This document shows positions 22,844 to 34,499 of a stretch of 64,000 bases of DNA, one piece after another. The stretch is from Leptura quadrifasciata. Lineage: Eukaryota > Arthropoda > Insecta > Coleoptera > Cerambycidae. The notes beneath the pieces were generated by a model. The model was not told where the DNA came from, ran no database searches, and was given only the letters and a program-made list of their open reading frames with translations. The position numbers were made by a program, and so were the translations under genes. The stretch lies in NCBI GenBank assembly GCA_963675555.1, contig OY776675.1, forward strand, positions 53,919,513-53,983,512. Direction: 5' to 3'. Every line of letters starts with the position of its first letter. Position 1 is the stretch's first letter.

Positions 22844-24051
22844 ATGGTAAACAAAGGTTCGGTTGCCTCATTATTATACATAACCTGGGCGTTGTTGTTT
22901 GTATGTAGACTGCGACATACTTCCACAAATTTTCTAGGGATACCTAAGCGGAACATAATTTTCCAGAGCACTTCCCTGTCCACCGAGTCGAACGCCTTGG
23001 TTAAATCAATGAAGGCCATGTGAATTTCTCCTTGATGTTCGAGTGCTTTTTCTTGAAGTTGTTTAAGTGTGAAGATTAAATCCGATGTGCCTCGGTTTGG
23101 TCTAAAGCCACTCTGTGTTTCAGGAAGTAACTTTTCCATAACAGGTGTTAGCCTATTTGCCCTCGCTTTAGTGAGTATCTTCCCTCCAACAGCCAGGAGA
23201 GCTATACCCCTGTAATTTCCACAGTCCGCAGCGCTCCCTTTGTTTTTGAAGAGGTTGATTAAAAGTGTGTCACGAAACTCCTGCGGAGCTTGACCACTTT
23301 CCCACACGACATCAAACAGTTTTTTGAGGTAGAGTATGAGCTCTGACGACACAGCTTTAAAGATCTCAGCTGGGAGTGAGTCGGCGCCGGGAGATTTGTT
23401 ATTTTTTAGCTGCCCAATGGCGGTTAAGATCACTTCCGTTGTTAGTGGTTTATCTAAGTCTTCGAAGGTGTCATATTGAGGGATAAGATTTATAATATCG
23501 TGATCGGCTTGACTTTGCTGGTTAAGAATGTTAGAGTAGTGTTCTTTCCATCGGGCTCTTCTTTCCTGATCTTCTTTGAGGAGATTTCCATTTAAATCTT
23601 TAATAGGGCACATATTTTTCCGATTGGGGCCGTACACTGCTTTTACTCCTTGAAAGAAATTCCTGTAGTTGTGTGAATCGGCGTACCTTTGAATTTCTCT
23701 GGCCTTGCTTGCCCACCACTCGTTCTTTATTCTTCTGATTTCGCGTTGCGTTTCATACTTAGATTGGGTAAAAGCTTCTGCTTTTGATGAGTCGTTGGGG
23801 TGGTTGATAGCGTTTTGGAAGGCAATATGTTTGCGATCAAGAAGTTCTTGTATAAAAGCTTCATTATCATTGAACCAGTCCTCCTGTTTTTTACTTGCTG
23901 CAGTGCCAAGAATTTCCTCACTCGCACTTTTTAAACTGTCTTTAATTTGTGTCCAGGTAGTAGCGACATCTACAGAATTGGTTTCTTCTAGTGCACTCAA
24001 ATTCTCTTGAACTTTTTGCTTTAGCTGTTCGACGGTTTGTTGGTCACGCAA
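22825..24051 (-). pseudogene. RTE-like LINE linker and RT N-terminal half
   Basis: 408 codons covering the linker (EWWASKAREIQRYADSHNYR, FFQGVKAVYG) and RT fingers/palm: NNKSPGADSLPAEIFKA, DCGNYRGIALLAVGGKIL, ETQSGFRPNRGTSDLIFTL and motif A MAFIDLTKAFDSVDREVLW. It ends at EPLFTICLPLL. The expected GVKQGCVLAPTLF (motif B) should follow but is absent. The sequence at 22833-22856 is an overlapping GGTAAACAAA duplication, so an internal deletion removed motif B and shifted the frame into the next segment. Confidence 0.9.
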
Positions 24052-24073
24052 TTTACTAATACAGGGACGGAGT

Positions 24074-24625
24074 CTACGTTTTACTTGAGTTCTTCGGTGT
24101 TTGGGGTCTCATAACAATTTTCATTTTAGAGACGACAGGACGATGATCGGTCCAACATTCGCTATCAATGCGCGCCTTTGTAATTTGGACGTCCTTGAGA
24201 TGCTTCCTACGTACGATAACATAGTCCAGTAGATGCCAGTGACCTGATCTGGGGTGACGCCAGGTGCCTTTAAATTTATCCTTTTGTCGGAAAATGGTGT
24301 TTGTTATAACTAGATCATGTTCGGCGCATTTAGTTAGGAGTAGTTGACCGTTAGCGTTCATGTTGCCCAAACCGTTCTTACCTATGATGCCTGGCCAGGT
24401 GTCTGCATCTCTCCCTACTCTAGCGTTAAAATCGCCAAGAATAACGAGTCGTTCCGTTTTAGGTATTCTACAGAGGGTTTCTTCCAACTGTTGATAGAAG
24501 CTTTCCTTGGTTTCGTGACTTGCATCCAGAGTGGGAGCGTAGGCGCTTATTAGATTTACCGCGTTGCCATCTGATAGCTCATAGCGTAGCAGCATTAGAC
24601 GCTCGGATAGGCCTTGTGGTACTTG
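24074..24625 (-). pseudogene. RTE-like LINE endonuclease (partial)
   Basis: The frame reads AVNLISAYAPT, ERLVILGDFNARVGRD, GLGNMNANGQLLL, GTWRHPRSGHWHLLDYVIV and ECWTDHRPVVSKM. These are the catalytic core blocks of the apurinic-type endonuclease (N in GDFN, D and H in TDHRPV). The N-terminal third with the first catalytic Glu is missing because of 5' truncation. The open frame continues without a stop to 24832 into the outer LINE, which makes a false chimeric protein. Confidence 0.9.
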
Positions 24626-24900
24626 TGTTTTGAGAATTAAATTGGAAATAAATGGCAACGGTTGTATGAATACATTAGCACAATCTTCAACAACAAAACT
24701 AGGAATGCCGTCGATTCCAGATGTTAATTTATTTTTTATTTTTTTTATAACCTTGCGAATGCTATCCTCAGTTATTTGGTAAATATAAATGCTGCTAAGA
24801 TAGTGGTTCTGTTGATTTAAACTGAACATCACTCACATCATTCCCTGGATTAACGAAGTTTAAAATATCCAAAATGTATCTTTTGTCGGTTGAGGATGTC
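24626..24900 (-). pseudogene. Outer LINE, RT N-terminal segment
   Basis: Reads QITEDSIRKVIKKIKNKLTS, GIDGIPSFVVEDCANVF and LPFISNLILKT: the standard RT motif 0/1 region (kxxxSxGxDGIP). It joins logically to the segment starting at 21711 once the RTE-like insert is ignored. Homology fades beyond about 24900. Confidence 0.85.
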
Positions 24901-26140
24901 ATCCCTGGATAATGACGAAGCCTGCTCGCTACACCAAAATAACCAAAACATTTTTTCTAACTTCACGTTCTCCTAGTTCTTGTATAGCTTTCTCAAAATA
25001 ATCATCATTAATCTCAGCCTTTGAATGATTTTTTAGCTCCTGAATGTCATTTTGTAATTTAATAATAACAACTTTTAACGCCATAATATCGGTTCATCTA
25101 GCTTCAGACACCGAAACACCGGGAAGGTGTGATAATAATTGTGTAATTGAAACTTATACCTTTTTGCTATGACAATACTGATTTATCAAAATTTTTTTTA
25201 CCCATCAATAGTACATAAGTTCATAATTTTCCTATAGGTCTAACCAAATTCACCATACTGTATACGGCTTAAATATAAATTAGTTCATCTTATCATTATG
25301 GGAACAGTTGTTATACAGTTCCTGTGTAAAACATGCATAAAAACGTTTGAATAGTTCTTATAAATTCAAACTCAAATTCTAGATAGTCGAACAAAGATTA
25401 AACTTTGAAAAGCCTGCTAAAGTTTGCCAAGTTTAATGAAGAATTTTTCCAGACAAAACATGGCCCCTGTGATGTAAGAAAAGTTGTGGAAAGGAAAACG
25501 TACAAAAGTTAAGTTTTGTCATATTAATTATTTGTCAGAAGGATCACAAACAAAATTATAGGGTGTATTAATTGATTCAACAGGATTTTGTTCTACCTCT
25601 TTTTACAAGAGTGATTTGCCTCGAATACAAAAAATAATGTTTACAACAAGAAAGTTATTGTTTAGTCTTGGCGCATTCGCCATAAATTTAAATTTGTCGA
25701 TCGACACAGTATCTCGTAAACACAATTGTCAACAGCCCTGCTGCACAGGTTTGTTTCATTGCTTAATTAGTAGTTCATAAACATATTCTGTTACATGTAA
25801 ATAGAAATTATTTTGAATTATTCTTGATGTTACTGACAACAGTAAATTTTCAAAGACTAGCTTTCAATTTTAATTTGCCTGAGTAGAATTGATTTAAATT
25901 TTAGTTTATAAACAAAAACCCCATACAGTTAGGTGTGAAGGTATTTTCAGAAAAATGCTTCAACTGAGCTTACCATATATATCAGAACTCTTTACTGACA
26001 TAATAATTTTTTCTTTCGAGTCTGGACCAGTACTTTAATTTTGAAAAAGATATTAATTAAACCAATACCAACAAAGAACAAAATAATCACAGTCTCGAAA
26101 CTTTGACCCATCAGTGTACTATCGGTATCATCAAAAATAG
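24901..26140. other. AT-rich interval, nothing recognised
   Basis: May include decayed upstream parts of the outer LINE near 24900-25080, but no motif can be claimed. Confidence 0.35.
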
Positions 26141-26142
26141 CT

Positions 26143-27180
26143 GTGGTAGCCGTCCATAGACAATTTTCATCAAATAAAAATATCCTGCCTACATACAATG
26201 CGAGTTTTTCTGGAATGCCTCAGGGATCTAACCTGGATCCTCTATTGTTCAACATCTATACCGCGGACTTAGCCCATTTCACGAGGCATTGCTCTATGTA
26301 TATGTGTACGTTGATGATGCTCAGTTTTATCTTGCATCTGATCCTTGAAATTCAGAGGAAGCTCAAAGTAAAATAAACTATGATTTATGAGAAATAAAAA
26401 ACTGGACCCTTGCGAAATTCACTAGTGTTATATCCAAATAAAAGTAAATATATCAAGATTTATACGCTAAATAAATTAAGATTACTAGTTGATTTCGGTT
26501 TCTTAAAGACTTAGGACTGATTTTTGATAAAATCTTAAATTTTTTCTCAAACATCTGTGGTTTGTAGAAGGTGCCATTTCTAGTAAACTAATTTTCACAT
26601 TTAGAAATATTCATGATGAGAATACTACATTGTGAATCTCTAGTCAACTACTGACGTATATGGGTCTTTAAATTTATAAGAATAAAAACTTCAAAGGATT
26701 CACAATATTTGCGCTAGATTACTAATTCTTCAATTTATGATCCCGTTACACCCTACATTAGAGACTCGGAGCTGCTAAAACTTAATGAGAGACATTCTGT
26801 TCACTTCGCTTCATTACTAAATAATGTAATTTTCCTTCAAAAATCCAGCTACCTATTTGAGAAATTTCTAAGGAGAAATATTAATCATAAACTAAGTTTG
26901 ATATATACAAATGATTACTTCCATACGCCCAAAATGTGAAACGTACGGATCTTAGCATACTTATATATTTTCGTAGTTATGCACATAATAATCTTCCCCT
27001 GAAGTTACATAAGAAATTAACTAAACCTTTAAAAAGCCGGCTCAGGGCTCAAATTTTAAGTGATGATTGAAAAATTAATTTAAATCTATTTTAAACGCCT
27101 TAAATATGTGTGAAATTTATTATCTCAGATTTTAATGTATTTTAGTGTTCAATGTAATATATTTTATGTAGGTTAGTAGT
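26143..27180 (+). mobile_element. LINE RT C-terminal part, plus strand, degenerate
   Basis: The frame at 26190-26280 reads FSGMPQGSNLDPLLFNIYTADL (motif B). After a frameshift, YVDDAQFYL (YVDD at 26307-26318) forms the catalytic motif C. Further downstream, YDPVTPYIRDSELLKLNERHSVHFASLL and SSYLFEKFLRRN (about 26735-26880) represent the conserved C-terminal region of CR1/Jockey-like LINEs, ending near 27070. Many stops. Confidence 0.8.
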
Positions 27181-27219
27181 TTTGATATCAGTTTTATTGT
27201 ATAGTCGTTTGCAATTTAA

Positions 27220-27375
27220 CCGTGCAGATAAAAACGCAACAAAAACTTTACGACCTCATTAAAATACCGTTACTATCTGTACTATTTCACCGGCAAATTG
27301 AATCACTTACCAAATGGTTCATGAGCTCGTAAAGTTTTTATTGCCTTTTTTATTTGCATGATAAATCCGCAGGTT
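27220..27375. repeat. Short inverted repeat (MITE-like)
   Basis: Arms around AAAACTTTACGACCTCATTA (27242-27261) and its complement near 27314-27342 flank about 60 bp. Weaker similarity extends outward. Confidence 0.5.
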
Positions 27376-28080
27376 ACCATAATAATTAATCAGGTTAGGT
27401 TTTTACAACAGCGAATTTTAAAGGGCATATCACGTACTCTTCCAGTGAATAACAAATATCAAATACTCTTCACCGGTTTGCTGAAGCTTTAATATAATTG
27501 TTCTGAATATCTTAATTACAATTTTAACATCTTTTAGATTTTAACCTTCTAGAAATACACAGTTCTTGAGATATAGTCTGTCAAAAATTATCAATTTGCA
27601 TAATTTTACACAATTACAATTAGTTTCATAACAGGGTACTTTATAGCTACAACAAGCGAGGTAGTAGATTTTTTTAATCATCTTGTATATATTGTAGAGA
27701 GTATGTACAGTCCAAGTTTTAGACCTCAAAACCCTTGACAAATTTTTGTGTGGCCGAAAAAACCAAGAATTTTTGGCACTTTTTTCAATTTGTGGCCTAT
27801 AACTTAAAAACAATACATCCAATCGAAAAGTCATTACCAAAATTAAAGAGCATTAAATTTTGCTTCGAAAGAGTATCTCAAAGCTGAAATTTCATCAAGA
27901 GGTATGGGCTTAATTAGCAGTCGAATAATAACAATTTTTACCGACTTATCGTTTGAAGATATCAGATTCTTCAGTAGACATTCATTTTCACTGAAGAAAC
28001 AAATGCTGCAGTATCACAGGAAAAGTTTTTTGCAAACGAGAGCAACAAGAACTTTTTATTTTAATGCTTATGCAAACATT
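27376..28080. other. AT-rich interval, nothing firmly recognised
   Basis: 27880-28080 may hold the decayed upstream part of the PIN-like pseudogene, but frames are broken. Confidence 0.35.
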
Positions 28081-28086
28081 TAAGGA

Positions 28087-28680
28087 ATGAGCGCCCAAGC
28101 GCACCATGCAGAAGAAGATGTGGATTTATTAATTGTAGAAACAGCTCTTTCCCAAGCAGTAAAATCCGACAGTATGGCAATTGTTGGCGAGGATATTGAC
28201 GTTTTTGTTATCTTAATGCGCTTCGGAAGCAAGTACGAGAACTTGTACTTCCACAAACAAGGGAAAGGAAAAAACCCAGGTTTATGGTATTCAAACACTT
28301 CCTTCAACTTTGATTCCTCACATGTCCTCTTCATGCATGCATTTACTGAGTGTGACACCACGTCATCATTTTTTGGTCACGAGAAAGGAAAATTTGTAAC
28401 ACTTATTGAGCAACATCCACACCTGAAAGCACAAACAGCTACATTTCACAAGCCATCTGTTTCGTAAGACCTGATAGAACAGGCAGGGGAACAGTTGATC
28501 TTGGCACTGTACGGACAGAAACACAGTGGACCTCTGGACAAGCTGAAATACGAGCTTTTTATAAAATTTGCTTCGAAAAAATTGTTCAACCTAGCATGGT
28601 TGCTACCAACATCGGAAGCAGCAAGGTGGCACTCAATGCGCACACACCACCAAGTGCAAACTTGAATTTGATTCGGTTTT
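28087..28680 (+). pseudogene. PIN/FEN1-like nuclease-domain protein fragment
   Basis: 127 codons followed by an in-frame TAA (28465-28467) and a further 60-70 in-frame codons. The start resembles the acidic core of PIN/XPG-I-type nucleases: EEDVDLLIVETAL, then MAIVGEDIDVFVIL. It continues with HVLFMHAFTECDTTSSFFG and, after the stop, LAWLLPTSEAARWHSMRTHH. This reminds me of an amplified, uncharacterised invertebrate protein group of this layout. The premature stop and missing N-terminus mark it as a pseudogene. The base composition is less AT-rich than its surroundings. Function in intact relatives is unknown to me. Confidence 0.55.
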
Positions 28681-28689
28681 CAAGGTCAT

Positions 28690-29745
28690 ATATAAGTCAT
28701 TTTTGTTTCTTCAATTGGAAACCTATACACTTTACTACATTTTATTATTTGAATAAAACTAAGCAACTCTTATTTGAAGTATTTTTATTACTTCACTTTT
28801 GTACAACATTAAACAATATAACTAAAATGTTTCGTAATTTCAAGAATTCTATAGTCGAAATCATCAATTTTAATTAAAAAGTGCCAGAAGAAACAAATAT
28901 ACCTCTGACTTCTTTAATTAATTCTCCTATAATTTAATTAATAGAACAAAATATACATTTTCGTTTCCAGCACATTTACTTGATGGTTTTCAGTAAAATA
29001 TCTTGAAAGCCTAAAATCCTGGGTTTATTTTGTTTAATATTTTAGTCGAATAAAAAATAGTCTGAATAAAAGTTGGTTAGTTTTACTCACACAATACAAT
29101 AATAAAAATAATTATTTGAAAAAACTAATTAATCTTAAGGAGACCTTGAGAGCATCCACCGAACCAAAAATAAATAATTTTCTCCACGAAACAACGCAAC
29201 TTCTGTTTTCATAAATTTTTTCCGTACTCGATAAATCACATACAATAAAGAATTGATAAAAAATTCTGAAAAAACTTCTATATCATATAAATGTAGATTG
29301 TGCTACTAATTTACTAGTCAACTAGGCTGTGGTGTGTTTAGCGTGGACTCCAAACCACGGTCCTCGGCTTATTGATTGTCCTCTTCTGTATGATTATTAA
29401 ATTTAAATAAAAGAATTTTGGATTTGCAGTTTTTGTCTAGGTATAAATGTTTAAATATTTTCTAACCGCCTTCCAAGTCACTTGAGTGATCCTCTTAAAT
29501 CTAGAAGATCTAGATTTGTTTGAGTTTTTTGGATCGGGATGGAACTGGATATAAAAAAGAATTGGAACCTGCCTAGAGCCACTAGTGGTTTCTGGAGAAA
29601 AAATTGAAAATACTTCTTTGATACAATTTTCCATCTTGAGAACAATGTTTACATAAGACAGTTTTTGATTTAGCAAAAAATTATTTAGGCCGTCCTTTGG
29701 GCCACTCTTGGTGCTCTGAGGAGACATTTAAATATATACACCACG
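28690..29745. other. AT-rich interval with one unassigned frame
   Basis: A 96-codon minus-strand frame at 29437-29727 shows no recognisable domain. The rest is AT-rich and featureless. Confidence 0.35.
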
Positions 29746-29749
29746 GGTA

Positions 29750-29965
29750 ATGACGACCCCCTTTATCCTGGAAGGCTCTAGATGAGCCTTGTGTGGGAGA
29801 GGGCTACACATTTAGAGACAAGGGACACACACCCAATATTCGTTTATAATGGAAAAATCCCCCTTATTTTATTTTCCACTGCCACGACCGGGGATCGAAC
29901 CCGGAACTTTTGGATGAGAGGCAAGTGCGCTTACCTCTCGACCATCAGTAGTACATTTGCCGAAA
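29750..29965 (-). mobile_element. tRNA-derived SINE, family 2
   Basis: On the minus strand the first ~75 nt look tRNA-like: A box TGGTCGAGAGGTAAGC (complement of 29929-29944) and B box GGTTCGATCCCCGG-type (complement of 29891-29904), spaced as in a tRNA. The remaining ~140 bp are non-tRNA. The cloverleaf is not clean, and tRNA-unrelated sequence follows, so I call it a SINE rather than a tRNA gene. It differs from family 1. Confidence 0.7.
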
Positions 29966-29989
29966 TCCTTTTTGATATAATTTTATAGT

Positions 29990-30335
29990 CCATACAGTTT
30001 TTACTTCAATTTCTCTTTAATTTTATTTGTAACGTTTCTCGATTCGACGAAAAATAATTTTATGGCCCTGTCTAGAGCTGCTCCCGATGCAGTTATTTCC
30101 TCAATATTTATCACCATTCTTTCATGAACCTCTCAGATCTGATGCCTAAAATTTCACATTTCCACGCCCCACAGACAGATAGATTGTCAGCCTTTTATAA
30201 AATTGGAGTGAAGAATACCTTCCAAAAAAATATCTTAAAATGTTGAAAAATAATAGAAATTGTTTTAAAGTTAGTAAATGGTAATAGAAAAACCGCTACC
30301 CAAGGAATCACTACTTCCACATCCAGATTTTATAT
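29990..30335. other. Interval with nothing recognised
   Basis: No coding or repeat structure seen. Confidence 0.35.
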
Positions 30336-30339
30336 GCAA

Positions 30340-30575
30340 ATCTTATACACACTAAATCCCAATGTAATATTTTACTCCCTTTAATAATAGGGGCGGGGGT
30401 AGAGGGGGTAGCTAACGCCAAAAAAATGTTTTGAGACGTTTCGTTCTTGTATACACACTAAATCACATTTTATTTGTTTTACTCCCTTTCATAATAGTGT
30501 GGGGGTGGTAGTGGGGGTGGCTGATGCAAAAATAATTTGAAACCTTGACTTTTCGTACATGCCCTAAATTGTAAT
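30340..30575. repeat. Degenerate tandem repeat, ~107-bp unit
   Basis: Two adjacent units share TATACACACTAAATC, TTTTACTCCCTTT.ATAATAG, a G-rich GGGGGTAG.GGGGGT block and GCTAACGCC/GCTGATGC. A third partial unit begins near 30558 (TACATGCCCTAAATTG). Confidence 0.7.
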
Positions 30576-30579
30576 ATTA

Positions 30580-31836
30580 TGGACTCTTACCTGCTTGCCT
30601 TGCCTATTTACCCTTATTTACCCCATTTACCCCCGAACCCTTCAACGGAATTAAATCAAAATATAATCTAGTTCTAGATCTCGTTATAATACAAGTGTAC
30701 CAAATTTCAAGTCAATATCATGAACGGTTCCAAAATAAACGTGCGCACAAAAAATTTACACACAGATCGATTGATAGACAGACCGACAGACATATTTTTT
30801 TTTCGCTCTGATTCAAAATCTCGACGTTTAATGATATTTTAAGCCTATTTCCACCAAAAAAATTGTGTCCAGTGGGAACTGGACGTGGAAGTAAAATTTG
30901 TTTAATTCAGCAATAGAACGTTCAGAAAAGAAAATAAAGTTTTTAAATAATCTAATATTGATATGAGCATCTTCATTAAATGCAATTTTAATGGTGGATA
31001 ATCAGCAGAGATAATTTTGTTAATGTTAAGGAATATATTTAGGCGCCTGTCCAACATTGTTATAGACTTTATTGATCTAAGTTGAACGGAAATTCCACCG
31101 CTCGCCTAAACCACATACGGGACGATTACAAGAATTTTGTATACGTCGTACTCTCAAATTTATTAAAGCGGCGACCAGATGCTATAAACGAAATTAAAAT
31201 GTGATTTGTTCATCAGAAAACACTTTACTAGTAGAAAAAATTACCATCTGTTTTGCTAGTGTGCAAATAAGTCTTAAATTATATTAATTTGAATTCCCTT
31301 TAGAAACCCTCAGAGGGGAACTTCATATTTCTCAAAATATTTAAAGGAGACATTCTTTAGATAATAATAGGTCGAGTTCCACTAATAAAAGACTGAAAGA
31401 AATATACTACAACTGAGCAAATGAAATGATTTTTAGGATGTAAGTATAGCAGTCAGTACACATATAATATGGCTGTTACATAAAAAGTGATTTTAAATTA
31501 CAGACATATATTCAGATCATGGATACTCAAATTCTCCTGATGCACGAACAGTTATTTTTCAATTTGTTATTTTTTATATTGCGTCTGTGAGAATGCACAA
31601 AACCAAAGTACGGTTCCGTTCATAGAGTTACAACAGTATTTTGAATTGTTTGAACGCTTATAAGAGGAAAATTAATAGAAACAAGGAAATTTCAAACAAT
31701 TTCGGTCTAAATTAATTTAGATTTGGGTTAAAATGCAACTCGATGGGAATGATTTATCACTGAATCAATTAAAATCTGATTCTATATTGTATATTACCAT
31801 AATAGTTTGCAATAAATAAATAAATAAATAAACAAC
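30580..31836. other. Interval with diffuse repeat sequence only
   Basis: 30660-30900 contains a GACAGACCGACAGACAT-type stretch common in dispersed insect repeats. The rest is AT-rich, with no gene seen. Confidence 0.35.
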
Positions 31837-31837
31837 A

Positions 31838-31996
31838 CAGAAATTAAACAACCCCCAATTCCAGAAGCCAGGACTTGTGCGGAAGGCGGTTACATATTGA
31901 AAAAACGCTGACATACCACCATTTCCTCCGACAGTGCCGGAGCCAGGATTCGAACCCGGTGGTGCGATATCCGTGTAATCGCGATTGCCACCTCGC
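31838..31996 (-). mobile_element. tRNA-derived SINE body (family 1, copy 2)
   Basis: B box GGTTCGAATCCTGG (complement of 31943-31956) and the full body to the (AATA)n tail at 31811-31840. It ends at the same SINE nucleotide as copy 1 (complement of ATTGCCACCTCGC), where a Jockey-like LINE begins. The missing SINE head is found on the far side of that LINE at 33524-33551. Confidence 0.85.
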
Positions 31997-33523
31997 GATT
32001 ACACGAAGATTTTATTGACAATAATCATAAATACAACTGCCTCCCTAGTACCTGCCCCGCGATCGACCCTGCGACCACAGCGTCGATGCGGTGGCGGATC
32101 GCAAAGTCGGGCCGAAACAGGCCTGGTTCGGCGCAAGCAACAATTGAACATTTTAAACTTAAACCTAAACTCCTTTTTTAACAATGTAAAAATTAAATTA
32201 AGTAATGGGGTTACAAAAAATGCTTGAAAAAGAACAAAACTGAAAAATAGAACACTACACTGGCAAACTACATTTTTAATTAAATTTGGCACTGACGCTG
32301 TCGCCACAACTTGAACAAGGTGCCTTCCGCGAGTTACTCAGACGACGGTCTGCGCTAGGCTGGCCTAAACTGTGGCTTTAAAAATTTTGGTTGAATTCAG
32401 ATAAATTTTGATTCTGTTACTAGAGTGACGTATCGAATGTGAATTTACAGACAAAAATGTACAAACAGAAATGAAAATACAACAACAACAATAACAACAA
32501 AAGACGCGACAAAAATGCGCAAACACAAAAGAAGAGGGGGACAGAAGAGGATTAAAGACAATTAAAAGTATGAAATATCAGCAAAAGGTGGATAGGATTA
32601 GAGAAAGGTATAGTTGGCGAACTGTGGCTAGAGTGGCTGCTGGAAGATTGGCAACGTCTGATAAGGTTAGGGGTGTTTAATCTGAGATGGGGCATTATGC
32701 TGTCTAATTTGTGTAATGTGTCTTGTTAGCGGACTATCGCCCAGTTTGAATGAATAGAAGTCTTGGGAGATGTGCTGGACGTAGTCGGCTATCGGGGTTA
32801 TGTCATTTCAGCCTTCGTAGAGGTCTCTGAGGGAGGTGTATCTTCCAGAATTTGATATGAGGCGCATGTATTTGTGTTCGAGCACTTGTAGTTTTTCATT
32901 GTCGTGGCCGGTATGCTGCACCACACTGGCGCCGCGTACGTGATGGACGGCCTGGCAACCATCGTGTACAACAACCTTTTATTCAGTCTGTTAAGTCTGC
33001 TACCCCTGGCCATTAGCGGATACAGACTCCTGGACAGGGAGTAGATCGTCCGTATCGTCTCATTTACGTGCGAATTGAACGTCAGTCGCTGGTATAGTCG
33101 GACCGTCAAGTACTTCACGCATCTTTTTGTTGGAATTTGGTTGCCCCTGATCGAAATTGGAGAGGTGATGCGGTTCTCCGTGAAGCAACGCGTGAAGACT
33201 ATCGCCTCCGACTTTTCAGCATTTATCCGAATCTTCCACTGACCGTAATAGGCCGTGGCACGAGCCATGTGTGCCTTCAGCAGCATGTTCGCCGCCTACG
33301 CGTTGTGCGAATGCGCATAGGTGGCCGTGTCATCGGCATACTTGGCCAGTTTTGTATTCGGGAACTCTGGGAAGTCGGAGCCGTACAGGTTGTACAACTT
33401 TGGTGACAGGCACGATCCTTGCGGGACGCCCGCGCCAATGTCCCGCCGAGTTGAAAGTTTATTATTCATCCGAACTTGCAGGGTTCTGCCCGTCAGGATG
33501 TGCGTCGGAAAGTTATAGTTGTG
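31997..33523 (-). mobile_element. Jockey-like LINE inserted in a SINE (copy 2)
   Basis: 5'-truncated LINE on the minus strand. The RT starts within FPTHILTGRTLQVRMNN, followed by motif B GAGVPQGSCLSP and motif C YADD (33329-33340), then MLLKAHMARATAYYGQWKIR, VKYL...LTFNSHV and the TYAAPVWC region. The 3' UTR at 32000-32350 is closely similar to copy 1. An in-frame TAG lies between the YADD motif and the MLLKAH segment, and further shifts occur near 32870. Confidence 0.88.
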
Positions 33524-33551
33524 GCGCCTTAACCCACTCTTCTATCGACCA
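33524..33551 (-). mobile_element. SINE head (family 1, copy 2), displaced
   Basis: GCGCCTTAACCCACT...TATCGACCA is the complement of the SINE 5' end with the pol III A box, matching 48324-48350. It completes the SINE interrupted at 31996. Confidence 0.85.
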
Positions 33552-34499
33552 GACAATGCCCTATTATATGAAAATACACCTGTCCAGTGGTTTTGTTTCC
33601 CTTTGAAAGAGTGCGTTTACAGGTTTTATCATTTTCAATGCATGATTGATTTCTTTTTAATATGGAATCACGTACTTTTGAAAACACATGGCACTAATAT
33701 GCCATGTCATCATTTCAATGCTATTCCTTAGTGTATGTACACAATGACATTTTCACTCAGTATTTGTGAAATTCGCCATTGTTAAAAACTATTAGCAGTT
33801 ACGTGTAAAACACGTACTATCTAGATTGTTATTGTCTAACCAGTAATTACCTCTTGTGTTTTTCTACAATTGATCTACGTCGTGCGAATTGAGGAACAAG
33901 ACCAAGATGAGCACCAGATCAAAACAAGTAACAGAGGCGTACTAGATAATTGTTTACGTTTCTCAAACTATATTTTTTTGTTCATTTTCGGACATTTTGA
34001 TAATTGAATATTTTTGCGTATATCGGGAAGGTGCGAGTATTCTTAGATTTGAATATATGCATGTACTTCAAAAACACCTTATGTACCTTTATATTAATAG
34101 CTTCATGAACGTTAATTTTTTCAAATAATAATAAATATAAAAAAAAAAATAATAATAAAATCCGGCAGTTCCACCTCAATAGGAATATCTCGACAATCAC
34201 AGATCTCTTAAAAACCTATAAAATAGAAAAACCCTTACATTTACGATGAGTTTGTCCAATGGCTACCATACACTTTGTTTTATTACAATGTGCAGTATTG
34301 AAATATCGATTGAGTTGAAATTATGCTTTTTGTATTAAATAACACATCGTTCATAGACTTTTGGCTTTTAAATACTGACTTATAATGTGTCGAAACAATG
34401 AATGAATAAGAGAAAACAACCAAACGTGGCATATGCTTGGAAGCTTTACCTAAAACTGAAATATAATTTATATATCTATTTGGATACTATACTCTCTAT
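33552..34499. other. AT-rich interval, nothing recognised
   Basis: No supportable feature. Confidence 0.35.

Larger units (their letters stand above)
21712..24625 (-). mobile_element. RTE-like LINE nested in another LINE
   Basis: About 2.9 kb on the minus strand: partial endonuclease, linker, RT and C-terminal region. It is bracketed by the exact 13-bp duplication TGTTTTGAGAATT and splits the outer LINE between its FISNLILKTQ and KFPRSMKNS segments. It is 5'-truncated inside the endonuclease domain. The 3' end carries a short TAATAATA-like tail at 21712-21717. This is one of the better preserved LINEs in the window, with three long frames, but it lacks RT motif B and is frame-broken. Confidence 0.93.

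Noticed and set aside
24074..24832. A single 252-codon gene.
   Set aside because: It is a chimera of two LINEs joined at a TSD (endonuclease of the inner LINE plus RT of the outer LINE).
29891..29944. tRNA gene on the minus strand.
   Set aside because: Boxes are present, but acceptor and anticodon stems do not close convincingly and a SINE-like body follows.
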